Source: Deltaproteobacteria bacterium
Lineage (GTDB): Bacteria > Desulfobacterota > Syntrophia > Syntrophales > Smithellaceae
Assembly: GCA_021372815.1 (NCBI GenBank)
Contig: JAJFTS010000237.1
Location: 1-48,661 of the forward strand
DNA: 48,661 nucleotides
Direction of reading: 5' to 3'
In this document: in pieces, positions 32,520 to 42,019 of the stretch
How the letters are laid out: each line of letters begins with the position of its first letter
Numbering within the stretch: the stretch's first letter is position 1
Made by a program: the position numbers and the translations under genes
Notes under the pieces: generated by a model
The model's database searches: none
Seen by the model: only the letters and a program-made list of their open reading frames with translations
What the model was told of the DNA's origin: nothing

Positions 32520-33425
32520 ATGCCGATAATGAAACTGCTGAACAACCGCAATTTTATTTTTTTTCTGGCAATGACACTGGGTCTTCTTCTGCCGCAGCCG
32601 GCGCAGTGGACTCAGGTCCTGATGATACCCGCTCTTGCGCTGGTGATGACGCTGGCGACGATCAATGTTCCCAACGACTATTTCCTGAAACCTCGTGCGG
32701 TGATCAAGCCTTCGCTTGCCGGAATCATGATGACCTATATAATTCTGGGCAGCGTTATTTTGCTCTTGTCGGCCCTGGTGCTCAACGAGCAGAATCTGTG
32801 GATTGGCTTTGTTCTTATTGCCGCAGTGCCCCCGGCAGTGGCGGTCATTCCTTTCACGGCCATTCTCAAAGGGAATGTTTCCTACACACTGTCGGGTACC
32901 GTGGCTTCGTATCTTGCCGCTTTGCTGATTATGCCTCTCGTGTTCTGGCTGTTCATCGGCGCAAATTTAAATGATCCCTATAAACTGGCCGGTATAATAA
33001 TATTATTAATCGTATTGCCGTTGGTTTTGTCCAGGCTGATACTGTATTTTAACTGGCAGGAGCGTCTGGCGCCGGTGCGGGGATTTCTGACCGACTGGGG
33101 ATTCTTCATCGTTCTGTATTCCATGATCGGAATCAACCGGGATTTGATTTTCAGCAGGCCGCTTTCGCTTATCCCGGTGGCGGGGATTGCGTTTGCCACG
33201 ACGTTTATGTTGGGATGGGTCATTCAAAAGATATGTGTAATTTTAAAAGTGGGTAGAGAAAATATTGTCAGTCTGGTACTTCAGGGAACTCTAAAAAATC
33301 AGGGGATAGCCGGTGGTCTGGCCATTGCTTTGTTTGAAAGAGAAGCCGCTTTACCTTCGGCGGTCTACAGCATTTTTATGATTTTATATATTATCTGGCT
33401 GGATTGGCGGAAAAGTAAGACGTGA
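32520..33425 (+). CDS. SBF-like (bile acid:sodium symporter superfamily) membrane protein
   Basis: 301 residues with about nine or ten hydrophobic helices and very few charged residues between them. AAVPPAVAVIPFTAILKGN and TLKNQGIAGGLAIALFE correspond to the conserved crossover regions of the SBF/BASS fold, with Pro and polar residues at the presumed ion site. Inner-membrane carrier for an organic anion, substrate unknown. Divergent from the lipoprotein gene. The frame ends in a basic cytoplasmic tail (DWRKSKT). Confidence 0.82.
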   Translation: MPIMKLLNNRNFIFFLAMTLGLLLPQPAQWTQVLMIPALALVMTLATINVPNDYFLKPRAVIKPSLAGIMMTYIILGSVILLLSALVLNEQNLWIGFVLIAAVPPAVAVIPFTAILKGNVSYTLSGTVASYLAALLIMPLVFWLFIGANLNDPYKLAGIIILLIVLPLVLSRLILYFNWQERLAPVRGFLTDWGFFIVLYSMIGINRDLIFSRPLSLIPVAGIAFATTFMLGWVIQKICVILKVGRENIVSLVLQGTLKNQGIAGGLAIALFEREAALPSAVYSIFMILYIIWLDWRKSKT

Positions 33426-33570
33426 ATAGTGAAGGAGAAAATAGTTTTAAGATGATCCCGCCTTTCAGTTGATACTGTCCAATGGGTTTATATCCCAATC
33501 GGATGAAAAGAAGACCAGGCAAAACCGGGAAGCTTTCGGATATAATTCCGATTACGCTTATTTAATAATA

Positions 33571-34653
33571 TTATGAACCGTATTGTTCTGTAATCCAGGC
33601 CTGATATGCGCCGGTTTTAATATTTTCCACCCATTTCTTCTGATTTAAATACCACTCAACCGTTTTGCGCAAACCGGATTTAAAAGATTCCCGCGGAGAC
33701 CATCCCAATTCTTTATTCAGCTTGGTAAAGTCGATCGCGTAGCGGCGGTCGTGGCCGGGGCGGTCCTTGACGAACGTAATCAGGCCGCGTCTGGGTTTTC
33801 CGTCTTTGGCCGGTTGTATTTCGTCGAGAATGTCGCAGATCATCTGCACGATGATGATATTTTCCATTTCCGCTTTACCGCCGACATTGTAGGTTTCTCC
33901 GGATTTTCCCGATGTCATGATCGTCCAGATGGCTTCGCAATGATCTTCCACATAAAGCCAGTCACGGACGTTCTTTCCATCGCCGTAAACCGGAAGCTGT
34001 TTCCCTTCCAGAGCGTTGAGAACAATCAGCGGAATGAGTTTTTCCGGAAACTGATAAGGGCCGTAATTATTGGAGCAGTTGGAAATCGTCGCGGGCAGCC
34101 CGAATGTTTTATAATAAGCGCGCACCAGATGGTCGGAAGCGGCCTTGGATGCCGAATAGGGACTATTGGGATGATAGGGTGTGTCTTCGCGGAAAAGGCC
34201 ATCGGCTCCGAGACTGCCGTATACTTCGTCGGTACTGACATGGTGAAAGATTTTGAATTTATCGCCGCGGGCTTTGGCACACTCCAGAAGATTAAAAGTT
34301 CCGACGATGTTGGTCTGAATAAAATCACCGGGGGTTTTTATGGAGCGGTCAACGTGTGATTCGGCGGCAAAGTGGCAAACGGCATCGATGTCATACCGTG
34401 AAAAAACGTCTTCCAGTCCGGCGGCATCGCAAATATCCACCTTTTGAAAAATGTATCGCGAGGGGAAAGCAGCGGCGATGTCGGACAGATTTTCCGGATT
34501 TCCCGCGTAGGTTAATTTATCGACATTGATTATTCTGCCGGAGAAATCGTTGTTTTTGATTAAACAGCGGATGAAATTGCTGCCGATAAATCCGCAGCCG
34601 CCTGTGACCAGCAAGTTTCTGAATGGAGATTTATGCTCTTTGTTTGTTTTCAT
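33571..34653 (-). CDS. rfbB: dTDP-glucose 4,6-dehydratase
   Basis: 360-residue extended short-chain dehydrogenase that makes dTDP-4-keto-6-deoxyglucose for rhamnose and other deoxysugars. NAD motif GGCGFIG (18-24), the catalytic STDEVYG (Thr-Asp-Glu) and YSASK (Tyr/Lys) are all present, with [15 protein letters not shown] and DWLYVEDHC typical of RmlB. Length is normal. No rmlA/C/D is nearby, which is odd for this gene. It follows sufB by about 35 bases on the same strand but has a weak ribosome site. Confidence 0.95.
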   Translation of the reverse strand: MKTNKEHKSPFRNLLVTGGCGFIGSNFIRCLIKNNDFSGRIINVDKLTYAGNPENLSDIAAAFPSRYIFQKVDICDAAGLEDVFSRYDIDAVCHFAAESHVDRSIKTPGDFIQTNIVGTFNLLECAKARGDKFKIFHHVSTDEVYGSLGADGLFREDTPYHPNSPYSASKAASDHLVRAYYKTFGLPATISNCSNNYGPYQFPEKLIPLIVLNALEGKQLPVYGDGKNVRDWLYVEDHCEAIWTIMTSGKSGETYNVGGKAEMENIIIVQMICDILDEIQPAKDGKPRRGLITFVKDRPGHDRRYAIDFTKLNKELGWSPRESFKSGLRKTVEWYLNQKKWVENIKTGAYQAWITEQYGS

Positions 34654-34687
34654 TTTTATCAGCGCCCGTTGATGTGGATTTATGATT

Positions 34688-35608
34688 TTATTTCAAGAAT
34701 CCCTGAATAATTCTGTTAACCGCCTGATCGTAGGTAAGTCCCAGGCTCATGAGCTTGGTCAATTGATCGTTGGCTATTTTTCCGATGGAGGCTTCGTGGG
34801 TCAGCTCGGCGTCGGGATGCAGAGCCTTGAGGGCGGGCATGGTTTCGTTGGTGCCGTTATCCATGATAATGGCGTCGCATTCGATATGGCCGAAACATTT
34901 GCTCCTGGCTTCCATGTTGGCATGAAAGATTTGCTTGGAGTTGCCTTTCATCACCGAGCGTGAAATCATATTGGCTCTGCTGTTGGAACCCTGTAAAATG
35001 ATATTATTTGTCGATACCGCCGATTGTTCGCCGTCGGTCAAAACTCTTTCCGTAATGAGCAAAAGACTTCCGGGACCGAGCGTCGCTTCATTTAATCTGT
35101 CGGCTTCATCAACGCCGCCGATTTGAGTCAGCTCCATTTCCGCCGTTGCTCCTTCATCCAGAAATACTTTTGTTGTCGGATTCAGCGTACGGCGGCCGCT
35201 GCCTTCTCCCATAGCGAAATGCTTTTCCACGTAAGTCACCTTCGCTTTTCTACCGACCTGAAAATCGTGAATACCCGCGTGGCCCTCGGATTCCGACGAA
35301 CCGCAATGAATGCCGCATCCGGCAACGATGGTTACCTCCGCGCCTTCACCGATGATAAAAGAATTGTAAACAACATCGAACAGGCCGGCCTGGCTTAAAA
35401 TAACGGGGATATGCACGGATTCGTTTTTTGTGCCGGGTTTGATTTTGACAATGATACCCGTTCCGTCGGCATTGGTTTCAATATCAATATTGGCCGATAC
35501 CTGCCTTTTTAAGAGTTTTCCGTTTTTTCTGATGTTATAGGCTCCCTTGGGTAATTCTTCCAGATCGGCAACCGTTTTCAATAATTTTTTATCTAAGACA
35601 TCTAGCAT
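34688..35608 (-). CDS. sufB: SufB/SufD-family Fe-S assembly scaffold
   Basis: 306 residues from ATG 35608, shorter than SufB (about 480) and SufD (about 420) of E. coli and close to the minimal SmsB/archaeal type. The core shows the beta-helix repeats of the family ([32 protein letters not shown]), the conserved Cys of CGIHC, and the C-terminal [26 protein letters not shown] with the key His. ATG 35608 has GAGGG about 9 bases upstream and overlaps sufC by 20 bases; GTG 35617 is the alternative. With SufC it makes a two-gene Fe-S cluster assembly unit. Confidence 0.9.
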   Translation of the reverse strand: MLDVLDKKLLKTVADLEELPKGAYNIRKNGKLLKRQVSANIDIETNADGTGIIVKIKPGTKNESVHIPVILSQAGLFDVVYNSFIIGEGAEVTIVAGCGIHCGSSESEGHAGIHDFQVGRKAKVTYVEKHFAMGEGSGRRTLNPTTKVFLDEGATAEMELTQIGGVDEADRLNEATLGPGSLLLITERVLTDGEQSAVSTNNIILQGSNSRANMISRSVMKGNSKQIFHANMEARSKCFGHIECDAIIMDNGTNETMPALKALHPDAELTHEASIGKIANDQLTKLMSLGLTYDQAVNRIIQGFLK

Positions 35609-36344
35609 CTTGATCACCCTCGCATTTGTAATGATAAGCGCAAATACTCAAATCGGTTAGCAGCGGCAGAGCTTTTTTCAGATCTCCGGTATAAACAATC
35701 CGTCCCTTGTCGATAATGATGATGACATCGGCCACATCCAGGAATGCTCTGTTATGACTGACCACAATCGATGTCGTTTTCGGGGTGAGTTCCTTTTTCA
35801 GAAGACTGACCATCGGACCGATTGTCCATAAATCGATACCCGTATCCGGTTCATCGTAAATAGCAAGTTTCGGATTGGAAGCGATTGTCGTTGCCAGTTC
35901 TATTTTCTTAATTTCTCCGCCGGAAAGTCTGGCGTCAACTTCTTTATCGAGAAAGGAGAGCGGACAGATGCCTACCCGACCCACCATTTCCAGGAATTTT
36001 TTCTCGTTGTCAATTCCGGTGGCCATGGAGAGCAAATCACGGAAAGTGATTCCTTTGAAACGCGCGGGCTGCTGAAAACTGTAAGCGATGCCCAATTTGG
36101 CGCGTTCAGTAATGGAGAGATTGGAAATATCCTTGCCCTCAAAAATAATGGAGCCGCTTGAAATCGGATTAATACCCATAATCAGTTTCGCCAGGGATGT
36201 TTTCCCGCTGCCGTTCGGACCGGTGATGACGTAAAATTTTCCTTTCTCAAAAGTGAAATCCATACCGTCAATGATATTACGCAAAGCACCGTTTTCGTCA
36301 TCACTAACGGGTGCGGTAAAATATAATTTTTTTAATTCCAGCAT
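35589..36344 (-). CDS. sufC: SufC Fe-S assembly ATPase
   Basis: 251-residue soluble ABC ATPase. Walker A GPNGSGKTS (42-50), signature LSGGE and Walker B IYDEPDTGID are in place; the Q-loop reads YSFQQPARFKGI. SufC drives conformational change of the SufB-type scaffold. There are no sufS, sufE/U, sufA or sufD genes nearby, so the unit is minimal (sufC-sufB). A TTGCTT-N16-TATATT promoter lies upstream. Confidence 0.94.
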   Translation of the reverse strand: MLELKKLYFTAPVSDDENGALRNIIDGMDFTFEKGKFYVITGPNGSGKTSLAKLIMGINPISSGSIIFEGKDISNLSITERAKLGIAYSFQQPARFKGITFRDLLSMATGIDNEKKFLEMVGRVGICPLSFLDKEVDARLSGGEIKKIELATTIASNPKLAIYDEPDTGIDLWTIGPMVSLLKKELTPKTTSIVVSHNRAFLDVADVIIIIDKGRIVYTGDLKKALPLLTDLSICAYHYKCEGDQDARCLR

Positions 36345-36366
36345 TTTTTTAATCCGCCCTTATTAA

Positions 36367-36394
36367 AATATAGTGAAAAAAGTTTGATAAGCAA
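36367..36394 (-). promoter_or_regulatory. Candidate promoter of sufC-sufB
   Basis: Minus strand: TTGCTT (36394-36389), 16-base spacer, TATATT (36372-36367), about 25 bases before sufC. Confidence 0.45.
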
Positions 36395-36536
36395 TAAGCC
36401 TCTAAAAAAGTTAATATTTGCGGGGCTATATAGGCACAATTTTATTCAAAAATCAACGACGAAAGATTGCGGGACGGCTGTTGGAACGGAAAAGATTCAA
36501 CGGGGTGTTACTCATAAACGGTAGATATAAAGCAAA

Positions 36537-36571
36537 TGGCGGCAACCGTCTTAATAAAACAGTTGCCGCCA
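36537..36571. terminator. Perfect inverted repeat between sufC and the histone-like gene
   Basis: TGGCGGCAAC (36537-36546) pairs perfectly with GTTGCCGCCA (36562-36571), 15-base loop. On the plus strand it is followed by ATTGTTCTTTTT; on the minus strand no T run follows. The 393-base gap 36345-36737 has no other supportable feature; the 96-codon plus-strand frame at 36418 has no ribosome site or family character. Confidence 0.45.
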
Positions 36572-36737
36572 ATTGTTCTTTTTCGGGAAACGGCGATCAT
36601 CTTTCATTGATACTGAGATCAATGATACCATATTCGATTACGGAGAAAACACCACTTACTTTCGCAGAAGCCGATCTCTTTAAAAGAGATACCGTCGAGT
36701 CCCTTTGAAACCTGCTAACTCAAACAGCTAAATTTTT

Positions 36738-36866
36738 TTATTTCTTCTTTGCTGCTTTTTTCGCAACTTTTTTTACAACTTTCTTTGCTGCTTTTTTCTT
36801 GGGAGCCGCTTTTTTTACAACTTTCTTTGCCACTTTTTTCTTTGCTGCTTTCTTTGCTGTTGCCAT
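36738..36866 (-). CDS. Histone H1-like lysine/alanine-rich small protein (42 residues)
   Basis: A minus-strand frame from ATG 36866 to TAA 36740-36738 encoding 42 residues composed almost only of Lys, Ala and Val with one Pro (MATAKKAAKKKVAKKVVKKA, then a PKKKAAKK repeat). This matches bacterial histone-H1-like/AlgP-type tails that bind DNA or RNA non-specifically. The start has AAAGGAGG 9 bases upstream. The frame is too short and repetitive to exclude a chance low-complexity run, but the ribosome site and clean start/stop favour a gene. Confidence 0.75.
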   Translation of the reverse strand: MATAKKAAKKKVAKKVVKKAAPKKKAAKKVVKKVAKKAAKKK

Positions 36867-37282
36867 CAGGTGAAGCCTCCTTTATAAAAATTGTTGGAAT
36901 AAAAATACTACCAGTTCCTTCTTGATGTTGAATTTTACTTTATTTTTTTTATCACGTCAACAAAAACTATGAAAAAAATTAATTTTTTTTGTCTTGGCGC
37001 TTTGATGTAAAATATTTTTAAATTTATTACGTGATGTAAAACAGAGCGACGAAAAAAATATCTTTATGATGAAAACGCTGTAATCAGCGCCGGTACTGCG
37101 TTTCCCGATGATTGTGCGGAGAGATATGATTTGATAATCAGCATGAATATTCGCGATGATCATCAGCGCTTCGGTGTTTTGAATTTTTTTTAATTTACGG
37201 AGAAAAAAATAAAAAATGATGAAAAATCATTTAAAAAAATATTTTTTGAAATAAAAAACATGTCAGTTTGATGTTGCCGAAA
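36867..37282. other. A/T-rich gap without a supported gene
   Basis: The 416-base gap is strongly A/T-rich (many A and T runs near 36940-37030 and 37185-37260) and holds the ribosome site of the histone-like gene at its left end, with a possible TTCAAC-N16-TAGTAT promoter for it. A 68-codon minus-strand frame (36957-37163) has no ribosome site or family character. I see nothing else. Confidence 0.4.
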
Positions 37283-38101
37283 TTATAAATACGTTCTGGC
37301 GCCCATATATTGATTGGTAAAATAATCGGACGAAAGATTATCAATGCGGATTTTTTTTCCTTCCGATGACGCGTGAATGAATTTGTCGTCGCCGATGTAA
37401 ATTCCGACATGCGAAACATGATTGTTTCCCTTTGCGGCGAAGAACACCAGATCGCCTTTCTGCAAATCATTTTTGTTGACGAAATCTCCGGCGTCAAATT
37501 GTTTTCTTGAGTTGCGGGGCAGATTAAGCCCGTTTAACTGATAAACGGTCATGGTCAATCCGCTGCAATCGAATCCGTCATCCGGAGAAACGCCTCCCCA
37601 GAGATAAGGAACGCCGAGGAAATCTTTTGCTGTTTTTACCAGAGATTCCCGCAGATAATCACTACCCAGTTGCTTTTGCTTGGAGACGGAATAATCTTCA
37701 GGCCGGACAATATAAAAATCTTCGATAATTTTTGCCTCTTTCAGGCTCTGAGCTCTTTGTTTAGCCAGTTCCTTGGTCGTAAAATTGCCGAAGCGGACTT
37801 TGAAGAGTTTATCGGAGGCCAGGAAATAGGTGGCGTCGAGGCCGTGATTGATTTTTAACCTTTCCGTCAAACGCACCGCGTTTTCCACTTTTCTAAACGC
37901 GCCGGCCTGAATCGTGTATCCCATCAGCTCCAACGCCGGCTTTTGGCGAAACGGCTGGGACACGGATTCTGACGACGGCATTTGCCGTACGGGGGGATAT
38001 TTCGATGGCGGAACCCAGCGCGATGTCCGGCGGGAATGAGAGCATGATGCAAGAAGCACGAGAATCAAACCCAAACAAATTATCAGACGGTATTTTCTCA
38101 T
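37283..38101 (-). CDS. Lipoprotein with SPOR and NlpC/P60 domains (peptidoglycan hydrolase)
   Basis: 272 residues: lipobox LASC (Cys20); a SPOR domain at about 60-135 (YTIQAGAFRKVENAVRL, FKVRFGNF), which binds denuded septal glycan; and an NlpC/P60 endopeptidase domain at about 155-272 with catalytic Cys179 (DCSGL), His231 (HVGIYIG) and His243 (FIHAS). This suggests a cell-division peptidoglycan peptidase. Its ATG overlaps the cca stop (ATGA), so the two genes are translationally coupled. Confidence 0.93.
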   Translation of the reverse strand: MRKYRLIICLGLILVLLASCSHSRRTSRWVPPSKYPPVRQMPSSESVSQPFRQKPALELMGYTIQAGAFRKVENAVRLTERLKINHGLDATYFLASDKLFKVRFGNFTTKELAKQRAQSLKEAKIIEDFYIVRPEDYSVSKQKQLGSDYLRESLVKTAKDFLGVPYLWGGVSPDDGFDCSGLTMTVYQLNGLNLPRNSRKQFDAGDFVNKNDLQKGDLVFFAAKGNNHVSHVGIYIGDDKFIHASSEGKKIRIDNLSSDYFTNQYMGARTYL

Positions 38102-39453
38102 TGTAGTATTTTCCAGTGAGCGCGGACAAAATTCCGGGCTTCGTCCGGCGTTTTAATTCTTCCCTCCAATTGTTCTTCTTCCAGAGCCGATAAAATTTCT
38201 CCGATCATTTTTCCGGCAGCAAATCCCATATTGATCAGATCGTTTCCGTTCAATAAGCGCGACGGATTCAGATCTTCCTGATCAAGACTCTGAAGCTGTT
38301 TGCAACAAAATTCATAATTATCCAGCATGCCGTGACTGGCCAGACAATCAAGGCGATGCAATTCCAGATGCAAATCAAAATCCGGTATACGCAGAAATCT
38401 TTTGAGCCGCCCCGGACGCATTTTCTGAACATTCATGAAAACCATGTGCTGACGAATCAAATTTAGAACCGTTTCCCTCTGCGCGCGGGAGAACCGCAGC
38501 CTTTGCATGATGTCATCAGCGATTTCCTCTCCCTTTTGAACGTGTCCGTAGAAATGTACGCCTTTTTCGTCAACAGTACGGGTGAGCGCTTTACCGACGT
38601 CATGCAGAAGAACTCCCCACGCCAGGCAAATATTATTTTCTGTTTCTCCGCTTGCGGGAAGCAATTCCAGCATATTTAAAGTGTGCTGCCAGACATCGCC
38701 TTCGGGGTGAAAAAGCGGCGGCTGCTCGACGCCTTTCAGTTTATTCACTTCGGGCAGGATTTCTTTCAGCATATCGGTTTGAAGCAATAACTCAAAACCG
38801 GTTCGGGAGCCGCCGCGGGTAAGAATTTTATTCAGTTCGTCCCGGACCCGTTCGGCGCTGATTTGATTTATTTTCGCCGCGTTTCTTTCAATGGCTTCCT
38901 TTGTCGGTGGTTCTATGGCGAACCCCAGATTGGCGGCGAAACGCACGGCTCTTAACATTCTCAGATAATCTTCATTAAAACGATTGTCGGGATCGCCGAT
39001 GGTGCGGATTATTTTTTTCTCGATATCGGAACGACCGTTGACATAATCGATTATTCCATTCGTGTCCGGGTCCATTAAAAGGCCGTTGATGGTGAAGTCG
39101 CGCCGGAACACATCTTCTTTGGCGGACGAAAAACGCACTTGAGAAGGATGCCGGCCGTCTTCATAGACATCGTCGCTGCGGAATGTGGCAACTTCGTAGG
39201 GATGATTTTCAACGATAACGGCAATGACACCGAATTTCGCGCCGATCGAAACGGTATTGGAGAAAAGCTCCGTCACCTGTTCCGGGCGGGCCGACGTAAC
39301 GATATCGTAATCGCTGGAAGCGTTTCCAAGAATGAAATCCCGCACGCAACCTCCGACGAAATAGGCTTCGTATCCCGATTGCTTCAGCCGGCGGACAATT
39401 TCTTCGGCATGATGGAGTTTGTTGTTCCCCGTATTTCCCCGCTTCCCGGACAA
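38098..39453 (-). CDS. cca: CCA tRNA nucleotidyltransferase / poly(A) polymerase family
   Basis: 451 residues. Class II nucleotidyltransferase head with GGCVRD (34-39) and the metal-binding DYD (Asp48, Asp50), neck/body RNA-binding region (FNEDYLRMLRAVRFAANLGF), and an HD domain containing HDVGKAL and GHVQKGEE (about 275-340). It adds or repairs the tRNA 3'-CCA. TTG 39453 with AGGTG upstream is the start. It may be a CCA-adding or A-adding enzyme; the HD domain favours a bifunctional CCA type. Confidence 0.93.
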   Translation of the reverse strand: MSGKRGNTGNNKLHHAEEIVRRLKQSGYEAYFVGGCVRDFILGNASSDYDIVTSARPEQVTELFSNTVSIGAKFGVIAVIVENHPYEVATFRSDDVYEDGRHPSQVRFSSAKEDVFRRDFTINGLLMDPDTNGIIDYVNGRSDIEKKIIRTIGDPDNRFNEDYLRMLRAVRFAANLGFAIEPPTKEAIERNAAKINQISAERVRDELNKILTRGGSRTGFELLLQTDMLKEILPEVNKLKGVEQPPLFHPEGDVWQHTLNMLELLPASGETENNICLAWGVLLHDVGKALTRTVDEKGVHFYGHVQKGEEIADDIMQRLRFSRAQRETVLNLIRQHMVFMNVQKMRPGRLKRFLRIPDFDLHLELHRLDCLASHGMLDNYEFCCKQLQSLDQEDLNPSRLLNGNDLINMGFAAGKMIGEILSALEEEQLEGRIKTPDEARNFVRAHWKILQ

Positions 39454-39476
39454 GTATTTTCACCTCTTCGTCATTT

Positions 39477-39541
39477 TGTCATGTCGAGCGTAGCGAGACA
39501 TCTTATTGCTTAAGATTTCTCAAATACCGTCGAAATGACAT
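39477..39541. repeat. REP-like inverted repeat
   Basis: The ends TGTCATGTCGAGCG (left) and TGTCATTTCGACGG (right, minus strand) are inverted copies flanking a 65-bp element with AGACATCTT and AAGATTTCT near its centre. This type of TGTCAT-TCGA repeat is common in many bacterial genomes. It lies at the 5' side of cca. The rest of 39454-39876 holds only the thiC terminator. Confidence 0.55.
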
Positions 39542-39796
39542 TTTATTTATTGCGAAAGCCGACAATAGATGTCTGTAATTATTAAAAGATGTTGCTTATA
39601 TTCCCTGATTTTGTAAATCTTTTAATGTTATTTGTAAAGTGATAAGTGGTGAATGTCCGGCTGACATTATGGGGAGTCTTAATGGTTGTTAAGAAAAGGC
39701 AGGGTCTGCTGTACGAGTTTACTCAATCGGTAACTTGGGGGAGCTGATCAAAAGGTATTTCATCGTTTATTCCGCCGTGTCTCTGAGATGATTATA

Positions 39797-39860
39797 CTCA
39801 AAAAGAACAGTCGCCATAAGGACCATCATCATATACACAACTTGACCGTATTATGGCGAC
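39797..39860 (-). terminator. Probable terminator of the thiamine operon
   Basis: Inverted repeat GTCGCCATAA (39810-39819) / TTATGGCGAC (39851-39860) with a 31-base loop; on the minus strand the stem is followed by TGTTCTTTTTGAG. It lies 16 bases past the thiC stop. The palindrome GCTCATGAGC (39861-39870) abuts it. The long loop lowers confidence. Confidence 0.6.
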
Positions 39861-39876
39861 GCTCATGAGCTTCGGC

Positions 39877-41160
39877 TTATTTCCCGTGTTTTTTCTTTCC
39901 CAGTTTAATCGCGCAGAGTTCGCCGCACATGGTGCAGCCCTCATCTTTGGCGCTTTTGCTTTTTTCCAGAAGAGCAACGGTTTTTTGCGGATCGATGGAT
40001 AAATCCACCTGTCCCTGCCAGTCGAAATTATTGCGGCACTGCGCCATCTTTCTGTCTTTGGCGCGGGCGCCTTTTATGCCCTTGGCGATGTCGGCAATGT
40101 GCGCGGCGATGCGCGCCGCGATAACGCCGTCGCGGACATCGTCCAGTGTCGGCAGGCGCAGGTGTTCCGCGGGGGTGACGTAACAGAGAAAATCCGCTCC
40201 GGCGGCTCCGGCAATGGCTCCGCCGATGGCGGACGTGATGTGGTCATATCCCGGTGCGATATCGGTGGGCAATGGCCCAAGCACATAAAAAGGCGCGCCC
40301 TGGCAGATTTCCTTTTGCAATTTGATGTTGGCTTCAATCTCGGTCAGAGGAACATGCCCCGGACCTTCAATCATGACCTGCACGCCGGCGGCGCGCGCGC
40401 GGGCGGCAAGCTTACCGAGAATTAACAGTTCCTGGAGCTGCGCCTGATCGGTGGCGTCATCTATCGCTCCGGGGCGGAGGCCGTCGCCGAGGCTTAACAC
40501 CATATCGTAGCGATGGGCGATTTCCAAAAGCCGGTCATACTCTTCGTAAAGAGGATTTTCTTTTTTGTTGCAATCCATCCAGTTGGCCGTCATGGAGCCG
40601 CCGCGGCTGACGATTCCCAGAATTCTTTTCTGTGATTTGAGTGCGGCAACGCTCAGTCTGGTGACGCCGCAGTGGACGGTGATGAAATCCACGCCGTCCT
40701 GTCCGTTTTCTTCGATGACGTCAAAGATGTCGTCCGCTGTCATTTCCGATATCGCTTTCTTGTCCTGTATCATTTTTACCGCCGCCTGATAAATTGGCAC
40801 GGTGCCGATAGCTACGGTTGATTCCTTCATCACTTTTTTCCGGATGACAGCCAGATTGCCGCCGGTGGACAGGTCCATCACAGCGTCGGCGCCGGCGTCC
40901 ACGGCAATTTTCAGCTTCTTTATTTCCAGACTCAAATCCATATGGTCTTTGGACGTGCCGATGTTGGCATTGATTTTGGTGCGCAAACCAAGGCCTATCG
41001 CCAGCGGTTTGATGGCGATATGTTTAATGTTGCGGCATATTACAATTGTTCCGTCCACAAGACCCTGACGGATATATTCGGGCGCGACTTTTTCAGCTCT
41101 TGCCGCTATTTTCATTTCCTGCGTTATCAAACCCTTGCGGGCTTTTTCCAATTGCGTCAT
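39877..41160 (-). CDS. thiC: Phosphomethylpyrimidine synthase ThiC (short type)
   Basis: 427 residues; radical SAM enzyme that converts aminoimidazole ribotide to HMP-P for thiamine. It lacks the N-terminal domain of E. coli ThiC (631 residues), as usual in anaerobes. The C-terminal cluster motif is Cys409-Cys412-Cys416 (CTMCGELC), CX2CX3C rather than CX2CX4C. EGPGHVPL and GPLPTDIAPGYDHI are strongly conserved. The 5-hydroxybenzimidazole synthase BzaF is a close paralogue; the thiN-thiD neighbours favour ThiC. GGAGG precedes the start. Confidence 0.92.
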   Translation of the reverse strand: MTQLEKARKGLITQEMKIAARAEKVAPEYIRQGLVDGTIVICRNIKHIAIKPLAIGLGLRTKINANIGTSKDHMDLSLEIKKLKIAVDAGADAVMDLSTGGNLAVIRKKVMKESTVAIGTVPIYQAAVKMIQDKKAISEMTADDIFDVIEENGQDGVDFITVHCGVTRLSVAALKSQKRILGIVSRGGSMTANWMDCNKKENPLYEEYDRLLEIAHRYDMVLSLGDGLRPGAIDDATDQAQLQELLILGKLAARARAAGVQVMIEGPGHVPLTEIEANIKLQKEICQGAPFYVLGPLPTDIAPGYDHITSAIGGAIAGAAGADFLCYVTPAEHLRLPTLDDVRDGVIAARIAAHIADIAKGIKGARAKDRKMAQCRNNFDWQGQVDLSIDPQKTVALLEKSKSAKDEGCTMCGELCAIKLGKKKHGK

Positions 41161-41206
41161 TTCTTCCTCCAGAATATTAAAGCCATTTTAAAAAATCGCT
41201 TAATTT

Positions 41207-42016
41207 TTAGCAATGTTTTTTAAACAATTCTCCGAAAACATTTACCGAGCCGTAGCCCATTCCAAGGGTTACGGTGTTTTTTATGGCGGCAACCATCATG
41301 ATTTTAGCCTGCAGGGCCGCATCAACGATGCCTCCTCCTCTGGCGATGCCTGCGGACAGCGCCGAAGCGTAAGTGCAGCCTGTGCCGTGAGTATCGCGTG
41401 AGTGAATCCGCTGAGAAGAAAATTCGTAGCAGCTGCCGTTGTAAAGAATATCGGTAACATCCGATTTTTTATCAGCGGGTAAATGTCCGCCTTTAATCAG
41501 TACGTTTTTAACGCCCAGTTCGTGAATTTTAAGGGCGGCTTCTTTCATATCCGGAATTGATTTAATCTTCATTTTTGCCAGTATTTCCGCTTCGGGGATA
41601 TTAGGCGTCACCGCGAAAGCAAGAGGCAGAAGATCTTTTACCAGCGCCGTCCGCGCCTTGCCGTTCATTAAATTTTTCCCGCCTTTGGCAATCATCACGG
41701 GATCGACAACAACTTTATTGATTTTGTATTTTTTTATTTTCCTGACCACCGCCTGAATAATTTCTTCAGTCGGCAGCATGCCGGTTTTAACGGCGTCGGC
41801 TCCGATATCTTTTAACACCGTATCCAGCTGCTTTGCGACAAATTCCGGCGCAACAGGATAAATGCCTGAAACGCCGCCGGTGTTTTGTGCGGTAACCGCC
41901 GTGATGACGCTCATTCCCCAGCAGCCGCAGGCGCTGACGGCTTTCAGGTCCGCTTGAATTCCGGCTCCGCCGCTTGTGTCGGAACCGCCGATGCACAATA
42001 CTTTAACAGGTTTCAT
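41207..42016 (-). CDS. thiD: Hydroxymethylpyrimidine(-phosphate) kinase ThiD
   Basis: 269-residue ribokinase-like enzyme phosphorylating HMP and HMP-P. Conserved blocks: IGGSDTSGGAGIQADLKA (N-terminus), VVDPVMIAKGG, PNIPEAEIL, and the anion-hole/catalytic DTHGTGCTYASALSA. Normal length with no fused ThiE or TenA domain. It starts 3 bases after the thiN stop and is followed by thiC, giving a thiN-thiD-thiC operon on the minus strand. Confidence 0.96.
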   Translation of the reverse strand: MKPVKVLCIGGSDTSGGAGIQADLKAVSACGCWGMSVITAVTAQNTGGVSGIYPVAPEFVAKQLDTVLKDIGADAVKTGMLPTEEIIQAVVRKIKKYKINKVVVDPVMIAKGGKNLMNGKARTALVKDLLPLAFAVTPNIPEAEILAKMKIKSIPDMKEAALKIHELGVKNVLIKGGHLPADKKSDVTDILYNGSCYEFSSQRIHSRDTHGTGCTYASALSAGIARGGGIVDAALQAKIMMVAAIKNTVTLGMGYGSVNVFGELFKKHC

Positions 42017-42019
42017 AAA

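Noticed and set aside
36418-36708. 96-codon plus-strand frame between sufC and the histone-like gene
   Set aside because: No ribosome site, no recognisable domain, and it contains the perfect inverted repeat at 36537-36571, so it is probably non-coding.
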